A stretch of 64,000 bases of DNA from contig NZ_SMKO01000002.1 in NCBI RefSeq assembly GCF_004348685.1, positions 1 through 64,000 of the forward strand. Reading direction: 5' to 3'. A program made the position numbers and the translations under genes. The notes under the pieces were generated by a model. It had not been told where the DNA came from. It worked only from the letters and a program-made list of their open reading frames with translations, and ran no database searches. Source of the stretch: Nonomuraea deserti. Lineage in GTDB: Bacteria > Actinomycetota > Actinomycetes > Streptosporangiales > Streptosporangiaceae. This document shows, in pieces, positions 38,389 through 47,600 of this stretch (its first letter is position 1; the number at the start of each line of letters is the position of its first letter).

Positions 38389-38457
38389 CGCCTCTCCCTT
38401 CTCTGTTCCAGCGTCGTGTCTCGCGCGTTCCGCATCCATCGAGTGGTCGGTTTCGGT

Positions 38458-38874
38458 CTATCTCGCTTCCGGGGCGGCGCTGGCCTCGCCGGTCATCTCG
38501 GAGCCGGGGAACCCGATCGCGCTCAGGAAGAAGGCCTCCCACCGCACCGTCACCGTGACCGTGACCTGGGCCTGCCCCTGCTCGACGGCGCACTCGCCGC
38601 GGGTCACGTCGCCGCCGCCGTGAGCCGCCACGATCTCGTCGGCCCTGCCGCACACCTCGGCGTCGCCGAGCAGCCGGGTCTCTCCCGTCGTGCGGAGGTG
38701 GTCGACGTCGACCTGATCGGCGCCGGCCCTGGCGGCCTGCTCGGCCACGTCGGTCGCGCGCAGCCGGGCGTTGATCGCCGCCCCGCCGTCCACCAGCAGC
38801 CCGGCCAGCAGGAACACGACCACGGAGAACAGCACGGTGAACACCGACATGGACCCCCGCTCGCCGGACCTCAT
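38458..38874 (-). CDS. TadG-like pilus assembly protein (Rv3654c-like)
   Basis: A 138-residue protein starting MRSGERGSMSVFTVLFSVVVFLLAGLLVDGGAAI. This is a short basic leader, a Gly-Ser cut-like site and one hydrophobic helix, typical of the TadG-like flp assembly group. The helical part ATDVAEQAARAGADQVD is also characteristic. It overlaps the preceding TadE-like gene by four bases and has AGGAGGG upstream. It is expected to be a minor pseudopilin in the cell envelope. Confidence 0.8.
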   Translation of the reverse strand: MRSGERGSMSVFTVLFSVVVFLLAGLLVDGGAAINARLRATDVAEQAARAGADQVDVDHLRTTGETRLLGDAEVCGRADEIVAAHGGGDVTRGECAVEQGQAQVTVTVTVRWEAFFLSAIGFPGSEMTGEASAAPEAR

Positions 38875-39263
38875 TCGACCCTCCTGAACTGCTCGAGCGG
38901 CACCACCGCGGTGCCGGTCAGCTGTTTGGTGCCGCCGAACCCGAGAAAGGCCAGGTCGAGCTCGCAGGTCACCTCGGCCTCGACGTGGCCGCCCTGCTCC
39001 CACGCGGACCCGTCGAGCGAGACCGACGAGGACTGGCAGCGGCCGCCGAGCACGCTCGTGGTGATGGCCTCGGCAGCGGACCCGGCGTCGTCGAGCGTGC
39101 GCTGCACGGACGCCGCGCGGGCGGCGTCGCGGGCGGCTCCGTTGACCCGCCCCTGCGCCTCGACCAGCACCCCGGCTCCGGCCAGGAACAGCAGGAACAG
39201 CAGGAAGACCGGGGCCAGCATCACCGTCTCCACCGCCATCGAGCCGCGTTCGGCCCGTCTCAT
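38871..39263 (-). CDS. TadE-family pseudopilin
   Basis: A 130-residue protein with the TadE pattern: RRAERGSMAVETVMLAPVFLLFLLFLAGAG, containing the G/S-x-x-x-x-E site where prepilin peptidase would act, then NGAARDAARAASVQRT. Two Cys in the C-terminal part (GGRCQSSS and VTCELDL) may be disulfide-linked. Overlaps both neighbours by four bases. Confidence 0.82.
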   Translation of the reverse strand: MRRAERGSMAVETVMLAPVFLLFLLFLAGAGVLVEAQGRVNGAARDAARAASVQRTLDDAGSAAEAITTSVLGGRCQSSSVSLDGSAWEQGGHVEAEVTCELDLAFLGFGGTKQLTGTAVVPLEQFRRVE

Positions 39264-39697
39264 GCGCAGTCCTCGCCGCCGTTGTCGGGGCGGAAGCACT
39301 CGACGGGCCCGCCCGCGGTGGCGGTGATCGTGAACGAGAGCTCGGGCAGCAGCGGGATGACCTGCACGGCGCTGCCGGTCACCGTGACGAAGCGCTCGTC
39401 GGGCTCCTTCTCGGACGTCGTGGCGGTGGCGTTGCCGAGCAGCTGAGGGCCGATGGCCCGAACGATGTCGGTGGCCTTCGCGGTGGCCGCGCCCTCCCAG
39501 TCGCCCGAGTCGAACGGGGCGGACCTGGCCACGCGGGCGCCTTCCCTGGCGGCCGCCTCCGCGACCTGCCGGCCGTGGAACCAGAGCGCGACCTGCACGA
39601 TGAGCAGCACGACGGCGAGGATGACCGGCATCAGCACGGCCAGCTCGATCACCGTGGCGCCGCGCTCGCCCTCCGGCCTATTCGCCTCCGCCGCCAT
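39260..39697 (-). CDS. TadE-family pseudopilin
   Basis: A 145-residue TadE-like protein. The N-terminus is EGERGATVIELAVLMPVILAVVLLIVQVALWFHGRQVAEAAAREGARVA: leader, conserved Glu after the cut site, hydrophobic helix and TadE helix. Two Cys near the C-terminus (VECFRP and GEDCA) may pair. The start is taken at 39697, though a GTG at 39706 is possible; either overlaps the small pilin gene by about 20 bp. Confidence 0.82.
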   Translation of the reverse strand: MAAEANRPEGERGATVIELAVLMPVILAVVLLIVQVALWFHGRQVAEAAAREGARVARSAPFDSGDWEGAATAKATDIVRAIGPQLLGNATATTSEKEPDERFVTVTGSAVQVIPLLPELSFTITATAGGPVECFRPDNGGEDCA

Positions 39698-39914
39698 CGC
39701 CGCCACCGCCGCCGAAGGTGCCTTGGATCTCGCTCTGCTTCTGCTCGACCAAGGTCTTGATGAGCGTGGCCAGGCCGAGCGCGACGCCGGCGATGATGGC
39801 GGTGATGATCACCCATTCGACGGCGGACGCCCCGCGGCTGGGTGCGGTCCTGGCCCGGTGGATGCGCACGCCGAGGTACGCGGTCAGATAGATGATCCAG
39901 GGATGGTTCATCAT
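39678..39914 (-). CDS. Flp-like type IVb pilin
   Basis: A 78-residue protein. After a longer-than-usual leader (about 25 residues, RIHRARTAPSRG) comes ASAVEWVIITAIIAGVALGLATLI, the hydrophobic pilin helix with the conserved Glu five residues after the presumed cut. It ends in a Gly-rich tail (TFGGGGGDGGGGE). It occupies the pilin slot between tadC and the TadE genes, so it is the probable major subunit. Its ATG overlaps the tadC stop (ATGA). Confidence 0.8.
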   Translation of the reverse strand: MMNHPWIIYLTAYLGVRIHRARTAPSRGASAVEWVIITAIIAGVALGLATLIKTLVEQKQSEIQGTFGGGGGDGGGGE

Positions 39915-40831
39915 GCCCCCAACATCTTCATAGCGGCGGGATAACTGAGAAAGATCACAAAACCGGCGCAGAGCAGGAGCTGGGCCACGAGCATCGACTG
40001 CGACCGCTCGCCCGCCCTGCCCTCGATCTCGGCCAGCTCGCGGCGGCGCAGCGTGGCCGCCCTGGCCGTCAGCGACGCGCGTACTTTGGCTCCGTCGTCG
40101 GCCACCAGGCCGAGCGCGGCCGACAGGTCGCGCAGCTCGTCGACGTTGATCTCCTCGCCGAGCTGGCCGAGCGCCTGCCACGGAGTGATGCCGACGATCC
40201 TCGCGCCGGCCAGCGCGTCGCGGATGCGGCCCATCGCCCAGTTGGGCTGCTCGCCGCTCACCGAGACGGCCATCATCAGGGCCTCGGGAACGCCGCGGCC
40301 GCCGGCCAGGTTCATCGCAACGAGGTCGAGGAACGCGCCAACGACGTGCCGGAAGTCGCGCCGCTTGGCCGCCGCGTCCTTCTTGACCTGCAGATCGGGC
40401 AGGAAGAAGAACACGACCGCCACGAGCACGGCGGACCAGAACGGGATGGCGAGCGAGGTGCCCCACTCCATGAGCACCAGCCAGCCGAGCAGCAGCGGAA
40501 AGGCCAGCAGGCCGCCGGCCGCCAGCAGCACCTTCGTGGCCAGGAACGCCTCGAAGGAGCGGCCGACCAGCGCCAGGTCCGACCTGACCGACCGGACCTC
40601 CCAGCCGCGGGCGCTGTACAGGCGGGCCAGCCGCACGCCGAGGCCGCGGCGGAACGCGCTGACCTCCTCGTCGGGCAGCAGGAGCTGGATGCGCGGCGCG
40701 CCCGCGTCCTCGCGTACGGCGTCGAGCGCCAGCAGCCGCGCCACCAGCCCGGGACGGGCGGGGAAGAGCGCCCTGAACAGCACGAGCAGGCCGAGCCCGA
40801 TCACGGCGCCGGCCAGTGCACCCTCAACCAT
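39911..40831 (-). CDS. tadC: Type II secretion F-family protein TadC
   Basis: A 306-residue inner-membrane protein with hydrophobic helices near residues 5-22, 96-118, 122-145 and 280-300. The cytoplasmic T2SSF domain has AFLDLVAMNLAGGRGVPEALM and the final LLCAGFVIFLSYPAAMKML. It forms the pilus-assembly platform with TadB. Overlaps tadB by eight bases and the pilin gene by four. Confidence 0.88.
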   Translation of the reverse strand: MVEGALAGAVIGLGLLVLFRALFPARPGLVARLLALDAVREDAGAPRIQLLLPDEEVSAFRRGLGVRLARLYSARGWEVRSVRSDLALVGRSFEAFLATKVLLAAGGLLAFPLLLGWLVLMEWGTSLAIPFWSAVLVAVVFFFLPDLQVKKDAAAKRRDFRHVVGAFLDLVAMNLAGGRGVPEALMMAVSVSGEQPNWAMGRIRDALAGARIVGITPWQALGQLGEEINVDELRDLSAALGLVADDGAKVRASLTARAATLRRRELAEIEGRAGERSQSMLVAQLLLCAGFVIFLSYPAAMKMLGA

Positions 40832-41681
40832 CGCCGCCTCCTCCCATGAGCAGCCGCGTCGGCTTGTCGAACCTGGCCAGCCGCCGCATCCAGGCGAACC
40901 CGGCCCCGAACAGCCCCGCGACGACCACGAGGACGGCCTGGCCGAGGGGACCGTCGTACTCCTCGACGTAGGAGGGGTTGAACACGACGAGGATCCCGGC
41001 GAAGGCCAGAGCGGTGATCACCACGATCTGCACGCTGCGCCGGGTGGCGCGGCGCTCGGCCTCGACGCGGCGGCGCATGTCGAGCTCTTCACGGGCCGAG
41101 ACGGCCAGCGCGCCGAGCACGTCGCGCAGGCCGGGGCCGCGCAGCCTGGAGTTGAGGATGAGCGCGGCCACCACCAGGTCGGCCGAGGGGTCGTCGAGCT
41201 CGTCGGCGAAGAGCGCGAGCGCCTGCGGCAGCGCCATCCTGGTGTGCAGCCGGTCGATCAGGGACCGCAGGTGGGGCCTGAGCGTAGGAGCGGCGGCCCT
41301 GATGGACGACGGGATGGCCTGTTCGAGCCCGGCCGCCCCGGCGATCGTGTCGCGCAGCGACTCGGTCCAGGCGGCGAGCCCTTCGAGGCGGCGCATGGCG
41401 GCGCGCTCCTCGGCCGCGCCGCCCGACAACCCGCGCCAGGCGAACACGAGCAGCACCGTGCCCACCGCCACGACCGGCCAGCCGGTGACGATCAGGACCA
41501 AGGCGGCGGCCACGGCGGCGATCGCGGTGCGGGTGGTCAGCATCTTGACCAGGTGGCGCCTGGGGCGGGGCGGGCGGGGGCGCAGGCCGTACAGGGAGAC
41601 GCAGAACAGGAACAGGCCGCCGCCCGCCACGGCGCCGGCGAGCAGCGCCAGCGGGTCGAACGTGAACGCGCCCATGCTCAC
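40824..41681 (-). CDS. tadB: Type II secretion F-family protein TadB
   Basis: A 285-residue inner-membrane protein. Helices are near 12-30, 55-85 and 220-265. The T2SSF domain contains LEGLAAWTESLRDTIAGAAGLEQAI and the conserved ADLVVAALILNSRLRGPGLRDVLGALA. GTG start at 41681 overlaps the tadA stop by four bases. It is the partner of TadC in the assembly platform. Confidence 0.88.
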   Translation of the reverse strand: MSMGAFTFDPLALLAGAVAGGGLFLFCVSLYGLRPRPPRPRRHLVKMLTTRTAIAAVAAALVLIVTGWPVVAVGTVLLVFAWRGLSGGAAEERAAMRRLEGLAAWTESLRDTIAGAAGLEQAIPSSIRAAAPTLRPHLRSLIDRLHTRMALPQALALFADELDDPSADLVVAALILNSRLRGPGLRDVLGALAVSAREELDMRRRVEAERRATRRSVQIVVITALAFAGILVVFNPSYVEEYDGPLGQAVLVVVAGLFGAGFAWMRRLARFDKPTRLLMGGGGDG

Positions 41682-42973
41682 CAGCCCCCCAGGGTGTAGC
41701 CGTGGGCGGCGAGCTCCTCCATGCAGGAGATCGGGGCGTGCGGGACGGCGGCGCCGTCGGGGCCCGGCGCGAACACCTCGCTCGACAGGACGCGGCCGTC
41801 GCAGCCGTTGACCTCGCGGATGCTGGAGACGTAGCGGCGCAGCGTGCCGCCGACGTGGTAGTCGTTGCGCTTCTCGACGAAGACGACGAAGTCGATGGCG
41901 CCCGCGATGAGCATGTGGGTGGCGTCGATGGGCAGCCGCTCGCCGGCCTGCAGGGCGTAGGTGGAGATGCGGTTGAAGACCTCCATGCTGGAGTTGGCGT
42001 GGATGGTCGACAGGGAGCCGTCGTTGCCCTGCGTCATCGCGTTGAGCATGGTGACGATCTCGTCGCCGAGGACCTCGCCGACGATGACGCGGCTGGGGTT
42101 CATCCGCAGGGAACGCCTGACCAGCTCGGCCATGGAGATCTCGCCCTGGCCCTCGGAGTTGGGCAGGCGCTGCTCGAAGGCGACGACGTTGGGGTGGAGC
42201 TCGGGGAACTGGTCGAGGCCGAGCTCGAGGGCGCGTTCGACGGTGATGAGGCGCTCGCCGGCCGGGATCTCGTTGGCCAGCGCTCTGAGCAGGGTGGTCT
42301 TGCCGGCGTTGGTGGAGCCCGCGATCATGATGTTCTTGCGGGCGGCCACGGCGGCCGTCAGGAACCTCGCGACGTCGGGGCTGATCGTGCCGTTGCCGGT
42401 CAGGTCGGAGAGGAAGACCTTGCCGAGGCGGGCGCGGCGGATCGACACGGCCGGCCTGACCGTGACGTCCATGACGGCGCTCAGCCGGGAGCCGTCAGGC
42501 AGGCGCAGGTCGAGCTGCGGGTTGGCGGTGTCGAACGGCCTGCTGGACAGTCCGGAGTAGGCCGCCAGGATCTGGATCAGCTCGACCAGCTCGTCGTCGG
42601 AGTCGGCGACCGGGTCGTGCATGAGCTCCTGGCCGTCGGCGTAGCTGACGAACACCCGGTCGCAGCCGTTGATGTCGATGTTCTCGACCTGGGTGTCGTC
42701 GAGCAGCGGCTGCAGGCGGCCCACGCCGAACAGGGCCGCGTGGATGCCGGCCGCGAGCGCCTCCTCCTCCTCGACCGTGGGCGGGGTGCGGCCGAGCCCG
42801 ATCTCGCCGCGGGCGTGCTCTTCCAGCACCTGGGAGATCAGCGCCCTGGCGAACTGGCGCTCGTCCTCGCCGGTCATCGCGGGCAGGCCGTTGGCCTGGT
42901 CGAGCCGGCGCTGGTGGGCCAGCCGGTCGCCGACCTCCTGGCGGAAGCGCTTGACGAGCGAATGGTCGATCAT
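41678..42973 (-). CDS. tadA: Pilus assembly ATPase CpaF/TadA
   Basis: A 431-residue hexameric secretion ATPase of the CpaF type that powers Flp pilus assembly. The N-terminal domain ends with VENIDINGCDRVFV. Walker A is AGSTNAGKTTL, the Asp box is RLITVERALELGL, Walker B is SRVIVGEVLGDE, and the His box is GNDGSLSTIHANS. Start at 42973 overlaps the CpaE-like gene by four bases. Confidence 0.94.
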   Translation of the reverse strand: MIDHSLVKRFRQEVGDRLAHQRRLDQANGLPAMTGEDERQFARALISQVLEEHARGEIGLGRTPPTVEEEEALAAGIHAALFGVGRLQPLLDDTQVENIDINGCDRVFVSYADGQELMHDPVADSDDELVELIQILAAYSGLSSRPFDTANPQLDLRLPDGSRLSAVMDVTVRPAVSIRRARLGKVFLSDLTGNGTISPDVARFLTAAVAARKNIMIAGSTNAGKTTLLRALANEIPAGERLITVERALELGLDQFPELHPNVVAFEQRLPNSEGQGEISMAELVRRSLRMNPSRVIVGEVLGDEIVTMLNAMTQGNDGSLSTIHANSSMEVFNRISTYALQAGERLPIDATHMLIAGAIDFVVFVEKRNDYHVGGTLRRYVSSIREVNGCDGRVLSSEVFAPGPDGAAVPHAPISCMEELAAHGYTLGGW

Positions 42974-43686
42974 CGGTGGCTCACCAGCCTTCCCGCGAGG
43001 TCGCGTGCCGTACGGATCAGGAGGGAGCGGTCGAGCCGGCCGCCCCACTGCCCGCGCAGGAGCTCGGCGCCCTTGGGGTCGTGGGCGAGGCCGTAGACGT
43101 ACTGGACGGTGTTGCCGACGATCCGGCGCACGTCGTCGATCGAGGCGCGGTAGTTGCGCGGGTCGGCGATCACCGCGACGCCGTGCGCCTTGGTGATCTG
43201 CAGCCGCTCGCGCAGGTGGGCGACGTGGTCGAGGGTCGCCCGGGTGAGCAGCACGACCTGCTCGGCCTCGGCCATCAGGTCGCCGAGCTGGGGATGGGCG
43301 CCGAGCCGGCCGCAGTCGGCGATCACGTCGGCGTTGGGGATGGCCGCGAGCGCCCGGCCCAGCGGGCCCCACAACCAGGTGAGCCCCGCCGCCTGCTCGC
43401 CGTGCGTGAGCCCGGCCAGCACGTCGAGCCCGCCGACGATCTTCTGCGTGTGCTGGTGGATCTGCGCGGGCTCGAGGCCGCGCCGGGCGGTGGCGCCGAG
43501 CGTGAGCAGGCCCTTGCCCGGGTTGAGCACGCCGCCGTCGGCGGCGGGCAGCCGGTAGGCGAGGTCGCCGCCCGCCGGGTCGCATTCGGCCAGCAGCACG
43601 GGTCGCGGCCAGACCGCCGCGAGGGCGGTGGCCGCGGTCGTCACACCCGGCGCGCCTTTGTCGGCGGCCAGGACGATGAGCGCCAC
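42970..43686 (-). CDS. CpaE-like ParA/MinD-fold protein with degenerate P-loop
   Basis: A 238-residue protein of the MinD/ParA fold that precedes the ATPase in Tad loci. The expected deviant Walker motif KGGxGKTT reads KGAPGVTT: the first Lys is kept but the G-K pair is replaced. Other parts of the fold are present (LLAECDPAGGDLAYRL and VIADCGRLG). It probably binds or localises the machinery without normal ATP hydrolysis. GTG start at 43686, one base after the cpaB-like stop. Confidence 0.78.
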   Translation of the reverse strand: MALIVLAADKGAPGVTTAATALAAVWPRPVLLAECDPAGGDLAYRLPAADGGVLNPGKGLLTLGATARRGLEPAQIHQHTQKIVGGLDVLAGLTHGEQAAGLTWLWGPLGRALAAIPNADVIADCGRLGAHPQLGDLMAEAEQVVLLTRATLDHVAHLRERLQITKAHGVAVIADPRNYRASIDDVRRIVGNTVQYVYGLAHDPKGAELLRGQWGGRLDRSLLIRTARDLAGRLVSHR

Positions 43687-43687
43687 G

Positions 43688-44356
43688 TCAGCGTGCCCCC
43701 GGGAGCTCGGCCACCGCGATCTCCCCGCTGGAGGCGAACGCCACTATTTCCGGCGATGCCGAGGAATCGACGACCACCGTGATCTGGCCGGAATTTCCCG
43801 TGCGGGACTTGTCGCCGACGGAGAAGACGAGTGCGCTCGCGGCCAGGACCCGGCTTTCTCCTTGGCTCGCCCGGCTCGGAACGTGCACCAGCTGAACGCG
43901 GTCGCCCTCTTTGAGGCCCGCGGGCATTTGACCCGGCTTGAGCGCCAGCCCGACGGTGGCCTTTCCCTCGCCGAGCTCGGTGCTGGCCTTGGCGCCCATC
44001 TGGTTGGTCAGCAGGGTGCCGGGCAGGATGGTGACGGCCGCGAAGCTGCCGACCACCTGGTCGAGCTGTGACCAGCTGACGTAGTCGACGCCCTCGGCGG
44101 CGATCTTGACCTCTTCGAGCGCCTGCGGGGTGAACTTCTGACCTGCGCCGATCTGCTGGGTGACGCGGATGGCGGAGACGCGGTCGCCGCTGCGCAGCAC
44201 GAGCAGCGTCGTGGCCAGCGCGCCGCCGAGGATGAGCAGGACGGCCAGCGCGGCGAGGGCCGGCTTGCGTTCGCGGGGTGGCACGGGGAGCTTGCGCGAG
44301 GCCGGGCCGGACAACCCCGCCGCCGCGTTGGCGGCAGGCTTTTCACTGGTCCTCAT
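43688..44356 (-). CDS. SAF-domain protein, CpaB-like
   Basis: A 222-residue protein with a cytoplasmic N-terminus, a single membrane helix (about residues 36-56: LAALAVLLILGGALATTLLVL) and a SAF domain (IRVTQQIGAGQKFTPQALEEV and ILPGTLLTNQMG). This layout matches CpaB/RcpC, which link the pilus to the wall. It is the first gene of the Tad operon; its promoter lies in the 335-bp gap upstream, which contains a perfect palindrome 19-36 bases before the ATG. Confidence 0.82.
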   Translation of the reverse strand: MRTSEKPAANAAAGLSGPASRKLPVPPRERKPALAALAVLLILGGALATTLLVLRSGDRVSAIRVTQQIGAGQKFTPQALEEVKIAAEGVDYVSWSQLDQVVGSFAAVTILPGTLLTNQMGAKASTELGEGKATVGLALKPGQMPAGLKEGDRVQLVHVPSRASQGESRVLAASALVFSVGDKSRTGNSGQITVVVDSSASPEIVAFASSGEIAVAELPGAR

Positions 44357-44374
44357 GGGTGGGGGGCTCCCGAA

Positions 44375-44392
44375 GTGAATTGCGGAATTCAC
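44375..44392 (-). promoter_or_regulatory. Perfect palindrome before the Tad operon start
   Basis: GTGAATT (44375-44381) and AATTCAC (44386-44392) form a perfect 7-bp inverted repeat around GCGG, 19-36 bases upstream of the first Tad gene. It could be a repressor site in the 5' untranslated region or next to the promoter. Confidence 0.55.
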
Positions 44393-44466
44393 GCCATTAT
44401 GTGGGGCTTGACGTGGTGACGGGGGCGGAATGCGAGGACCAATGCTCGTTTCGCAGGTGGCGGGAT

Positions 44467-44510
44467 GTCAACTCGAAATAATCGATGCCTATTGTTTCTA
44501 ACGAGTTGAC
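44467..44510. promoter_or_regulatory. 9-bp inverted repeat with TTGAC elements between the Tad operon and the FHA-type ATPase
   Basis: GTCAACTCG (44467-44475) and CGAGTTGAC (44502-44510) are perfect complements 26 bases apart in an A/T-rich centre. A third GTCAACTC lies at 44621-44628. Each arm holds a TTGAC -35-like core pointing outward, so this may be a pair of divergent promoters sharing one control region. With the palindrome at 44,375, these are the only clear elements in the 335-bp gap (44,357-44,691). Confidence 0.5.
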
Positions 44511-44691
44511 GAGTATTGATTTTTCCGTCTAGCCGTCACTTTGCTCACAGGAGCCACATTTTTCACACCTTTATGCCAACATATCGGCCCAAGTCTCCGC
44601 AGATTCCCCATGCCATTGCCGTCAACTCACGCGCCTGTTCCCGCTCCGGGCGTTACCTTTGGCGCCCGAGGTCGACCGAGGAGACGGCACC

Positions 44692-47600
44692 ATGCGGATC
44701 ATGCTCACCGTGCTCGGCGGGCAGGGCGACCGTGACGTCGTGATCGACGGAGACGACGGCGCCACGGTGGCGAGGGTGAGCGAGGCGCTCAGCGACCAGG
44801 GGCCGCTGGCCGACGTCGTCCGGCTGCCCAGGGCCCGAGCCCCCTACGGACTGTCGGCCGGCCCCGACGGCCCGCACGTCCCCCACCCCCGCAGGCCCGA
44901 GCGGGACACCGGCCGGCCGGCCGGCCGCACGCCCACGCTCTGGCGCGGCGGCCGCCCGCTCGACCCGCGCGCGCCGGCCGCCGCCGTGCTGCGCGACGGC
45001 GACAAGGTCACGCTCGACGCCCGCCTCGCCCGCGCCACCGTGGTCGAGGAGCCGGGCGGGGTCGCCGAGGTGCGGGTGGTCGGCGGCCCCCGCGCGGGTA
45101 CGGTGCACCGGCTGGGGCTCGGCGTGCACGTCATCGGCTCCGACCCGATGTGCGCGATGGCCGTCGACGATCCCGCCATGGCTCCCGAGGCGGTGGCCGT
45201 ACGCGTGACACCGGACGCGATCACCGTGGAGCGGGCGTGGCGGGAGCCTGACGAGGCGCCCAGGCTCAAGCTCAAGGGTCGGTGGGCCGACGAGGTCGCC
45301 GAGCTCACGGCGCGGGTCGCCGAACGCGAGGCGGCCGAGCTCACGGCCGGCTACGGCGAGACCCCCGAGCTCGACGGCCGGCCGCTCACCGAACCCGTCG
45401 ACTGGCCCGACCAGGCCGTCTTGACCTGCGGCTCGTCGGTGTTCGTCCTGACCTCGATCGAGCCCAAGGACGCCCACCTGGCTCCCAGGAGCGAGGGCGG
45501 CGTGGCCTACAACCGCCCGCCCAGGCTCCGGCGCCCCGAGCCCGAGCGCACGTTCGTCCGGCCGAAGGAGCCGACCAGGAACGAGGGCATGCGCCTCCAG
45601 CTGCTCGCCGCCTTCCTCCCGGCCGTGCTCGGCTTCACCCTGGCGATCGCGCTGAAGCAGTGGTACTACCTGCTCGTCGCCCTCATGACGCCGGTCATCA
45701 TGATCGGCCAGTGGTGGAGCGACCGCCGCCACGGCAAGAAGCAGCACAAGAAGGCCGTCAAGGAGCACAAGGAGCAGCTGCGGGCGTACGACGAGGCCGT
45801 GGAGCGGGCCAGGGTGGCCGACGAGGCGGTCCGCAGGTCCAACGCGCCCGACCCGGCCCAGGTGCTGCTCACGGCCACCGGCCCGCGCAGGAGGTTGTGG
45901 GAGCGCAGGAGCCACGACGACGACGCGCTCAGGCTGCGGGTGGGGCTGGCCGACCTGCCGGCCGACCTGGAGCTGTCCGAGGAGCAGGGCGGGCGCATCG
46001 AACCGCCCGTCTGCCGCTCCGTGCCGGTGGCGCTGCCCATGCGCCGGCTCGGCGTCGCCGGCGTCACCGGCCCCCGTGAGGCCGCGACCGGCCTCGCCGG
46101 CTGGCTGATCGCCCAGGCCGCGACCCTGCACAGCCCGCGCGACCTGGCCATCGTGATCGTGTCCGCGCACGCCGACGGCGAGCGGCGCTGGGGCTGGATG
46201 CGCTGGCTGCCGCACTGCTCGCCGCAGTCGGGCCAGGAATGCGTGGCGCTGGCCGGCACCGATCCCGAGTCGGCCGCCCGGCGCGTCTCCGAGCTCGCCG
46301 CGCTCATCGACGAACGCCAGAACACCGCGATCCCCGAGCTGGGCAAGATCCCCACCGGATGGGACGACCTCGGCGGGCCGGAGAAGCCCACGTTCTCCTC
46401 CTACGACGTGCGCCCGTACGACGTGCTGGTGGTGCTGGACGGCGCCCAGGTGCTGCGCGGGCTGCCCGGGATGCCGCAGGTGCTGCGCCAGGGGCCGCGC
46501 TGCGGCGTGTACACCCTCGCCCTCGACGAGGACCAGCGCCTGCTGCCCGAGGAGTGCCAGACGGTGGCCGCGTGCGGCGACGACGGCCTCGCGCGGCTGC
46601 GCGGCGGCGGCCTCGACGTCATCGGGCCGGTCCTGGCCGACCTCGTCTCGCCCACCTGGTGCGACCGGCTGGCCAGGGCCCTCGCCCCGATCCGCGACGT
46701 GAGCAGGGACGACGCGGCGGGCAACCTGCCGGGCGCGGTGCGCCTGCTCGATCTGATGGGCCTGCCCGCCCCCTCCGGCCGGGAGCTGGCCGCCCGCTGG
46801 CGGGAACGCGGCACCACCGAGGCGCTGATCGGCGTCGGCCCCGACGGACCCTTCTCGGTCGACCTCAAGCTCGACGGCCCCCACGGGCTCATCGCCGGCA
46901 CCACGGGGGCGGGCAAGTCGGAGCTGCTCCAGACGCTCATCTGCTCGCTCGCGGTGGCCAACCGGCCCGACCAGCTCACGTTCGTGCTGATCGACTACAA
47001 GGGCGGCGCCGCCTTCAAGGAGTGTGTACGCCTGCCGCACACCGTCGGCATGGTCAGCGACCTCGACGGCCACCTGACCCAGCGCGCCCTCGACTCGCTG
47101 GCGGCCGAGATCCGCCGCAGGGAGCGCCTGCTGCTGGCGGCGGGGGCCAAGGACATCGACGACTACACCGGCCCCGCGCTGCCCCGCCTGGTGCTGGTCA
47201 TCGACGAGTTCGCCGCGCTGGTGGCCGAGCTGCCCGACTTCGTCACCGGGCTGGTCGACATCGCCCGCAGGGGCCGGTCGCTCGGCATCCACCTGATCCT
47301 GGCCACGCAGCGGCCCGCGGGCGTGGTCACCGCCGACATCCAGGCCAACACCTCGCTGCGGATCGCGCTGCGGGTGACCGAGCCCGCGGAGTCGTCCGAC
47401 GTCATCGACCTGCCCGACGCGGCCTACATCTCCAAGTCGACGCCCGGCCGCTGTTACGTGCGCTCGGGCGTGGGAGCGGCGACCGCCGTGCAGACGGCCA
47501 GGGTCGGCGGCCGCAGCCCTGCCGCCGCCGGCGGGCCGGCGCAAGCGGGCGACGTGCGGGTGCTGGAGGTCGGCTGGCGCTCTTTGGGTCGTCCGCTCCC

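Noticed and set aside
35551..39327. A 1258-codon open frame on the plus strand opposite the LysM/BTAD and TadE genes
   Set aside because: It is an antisense shadow created by extreme GC bias. The protein is Gln/Arg/His/Gly-rich with no domain, while the minus strand has recognisable domains and coupled starts.
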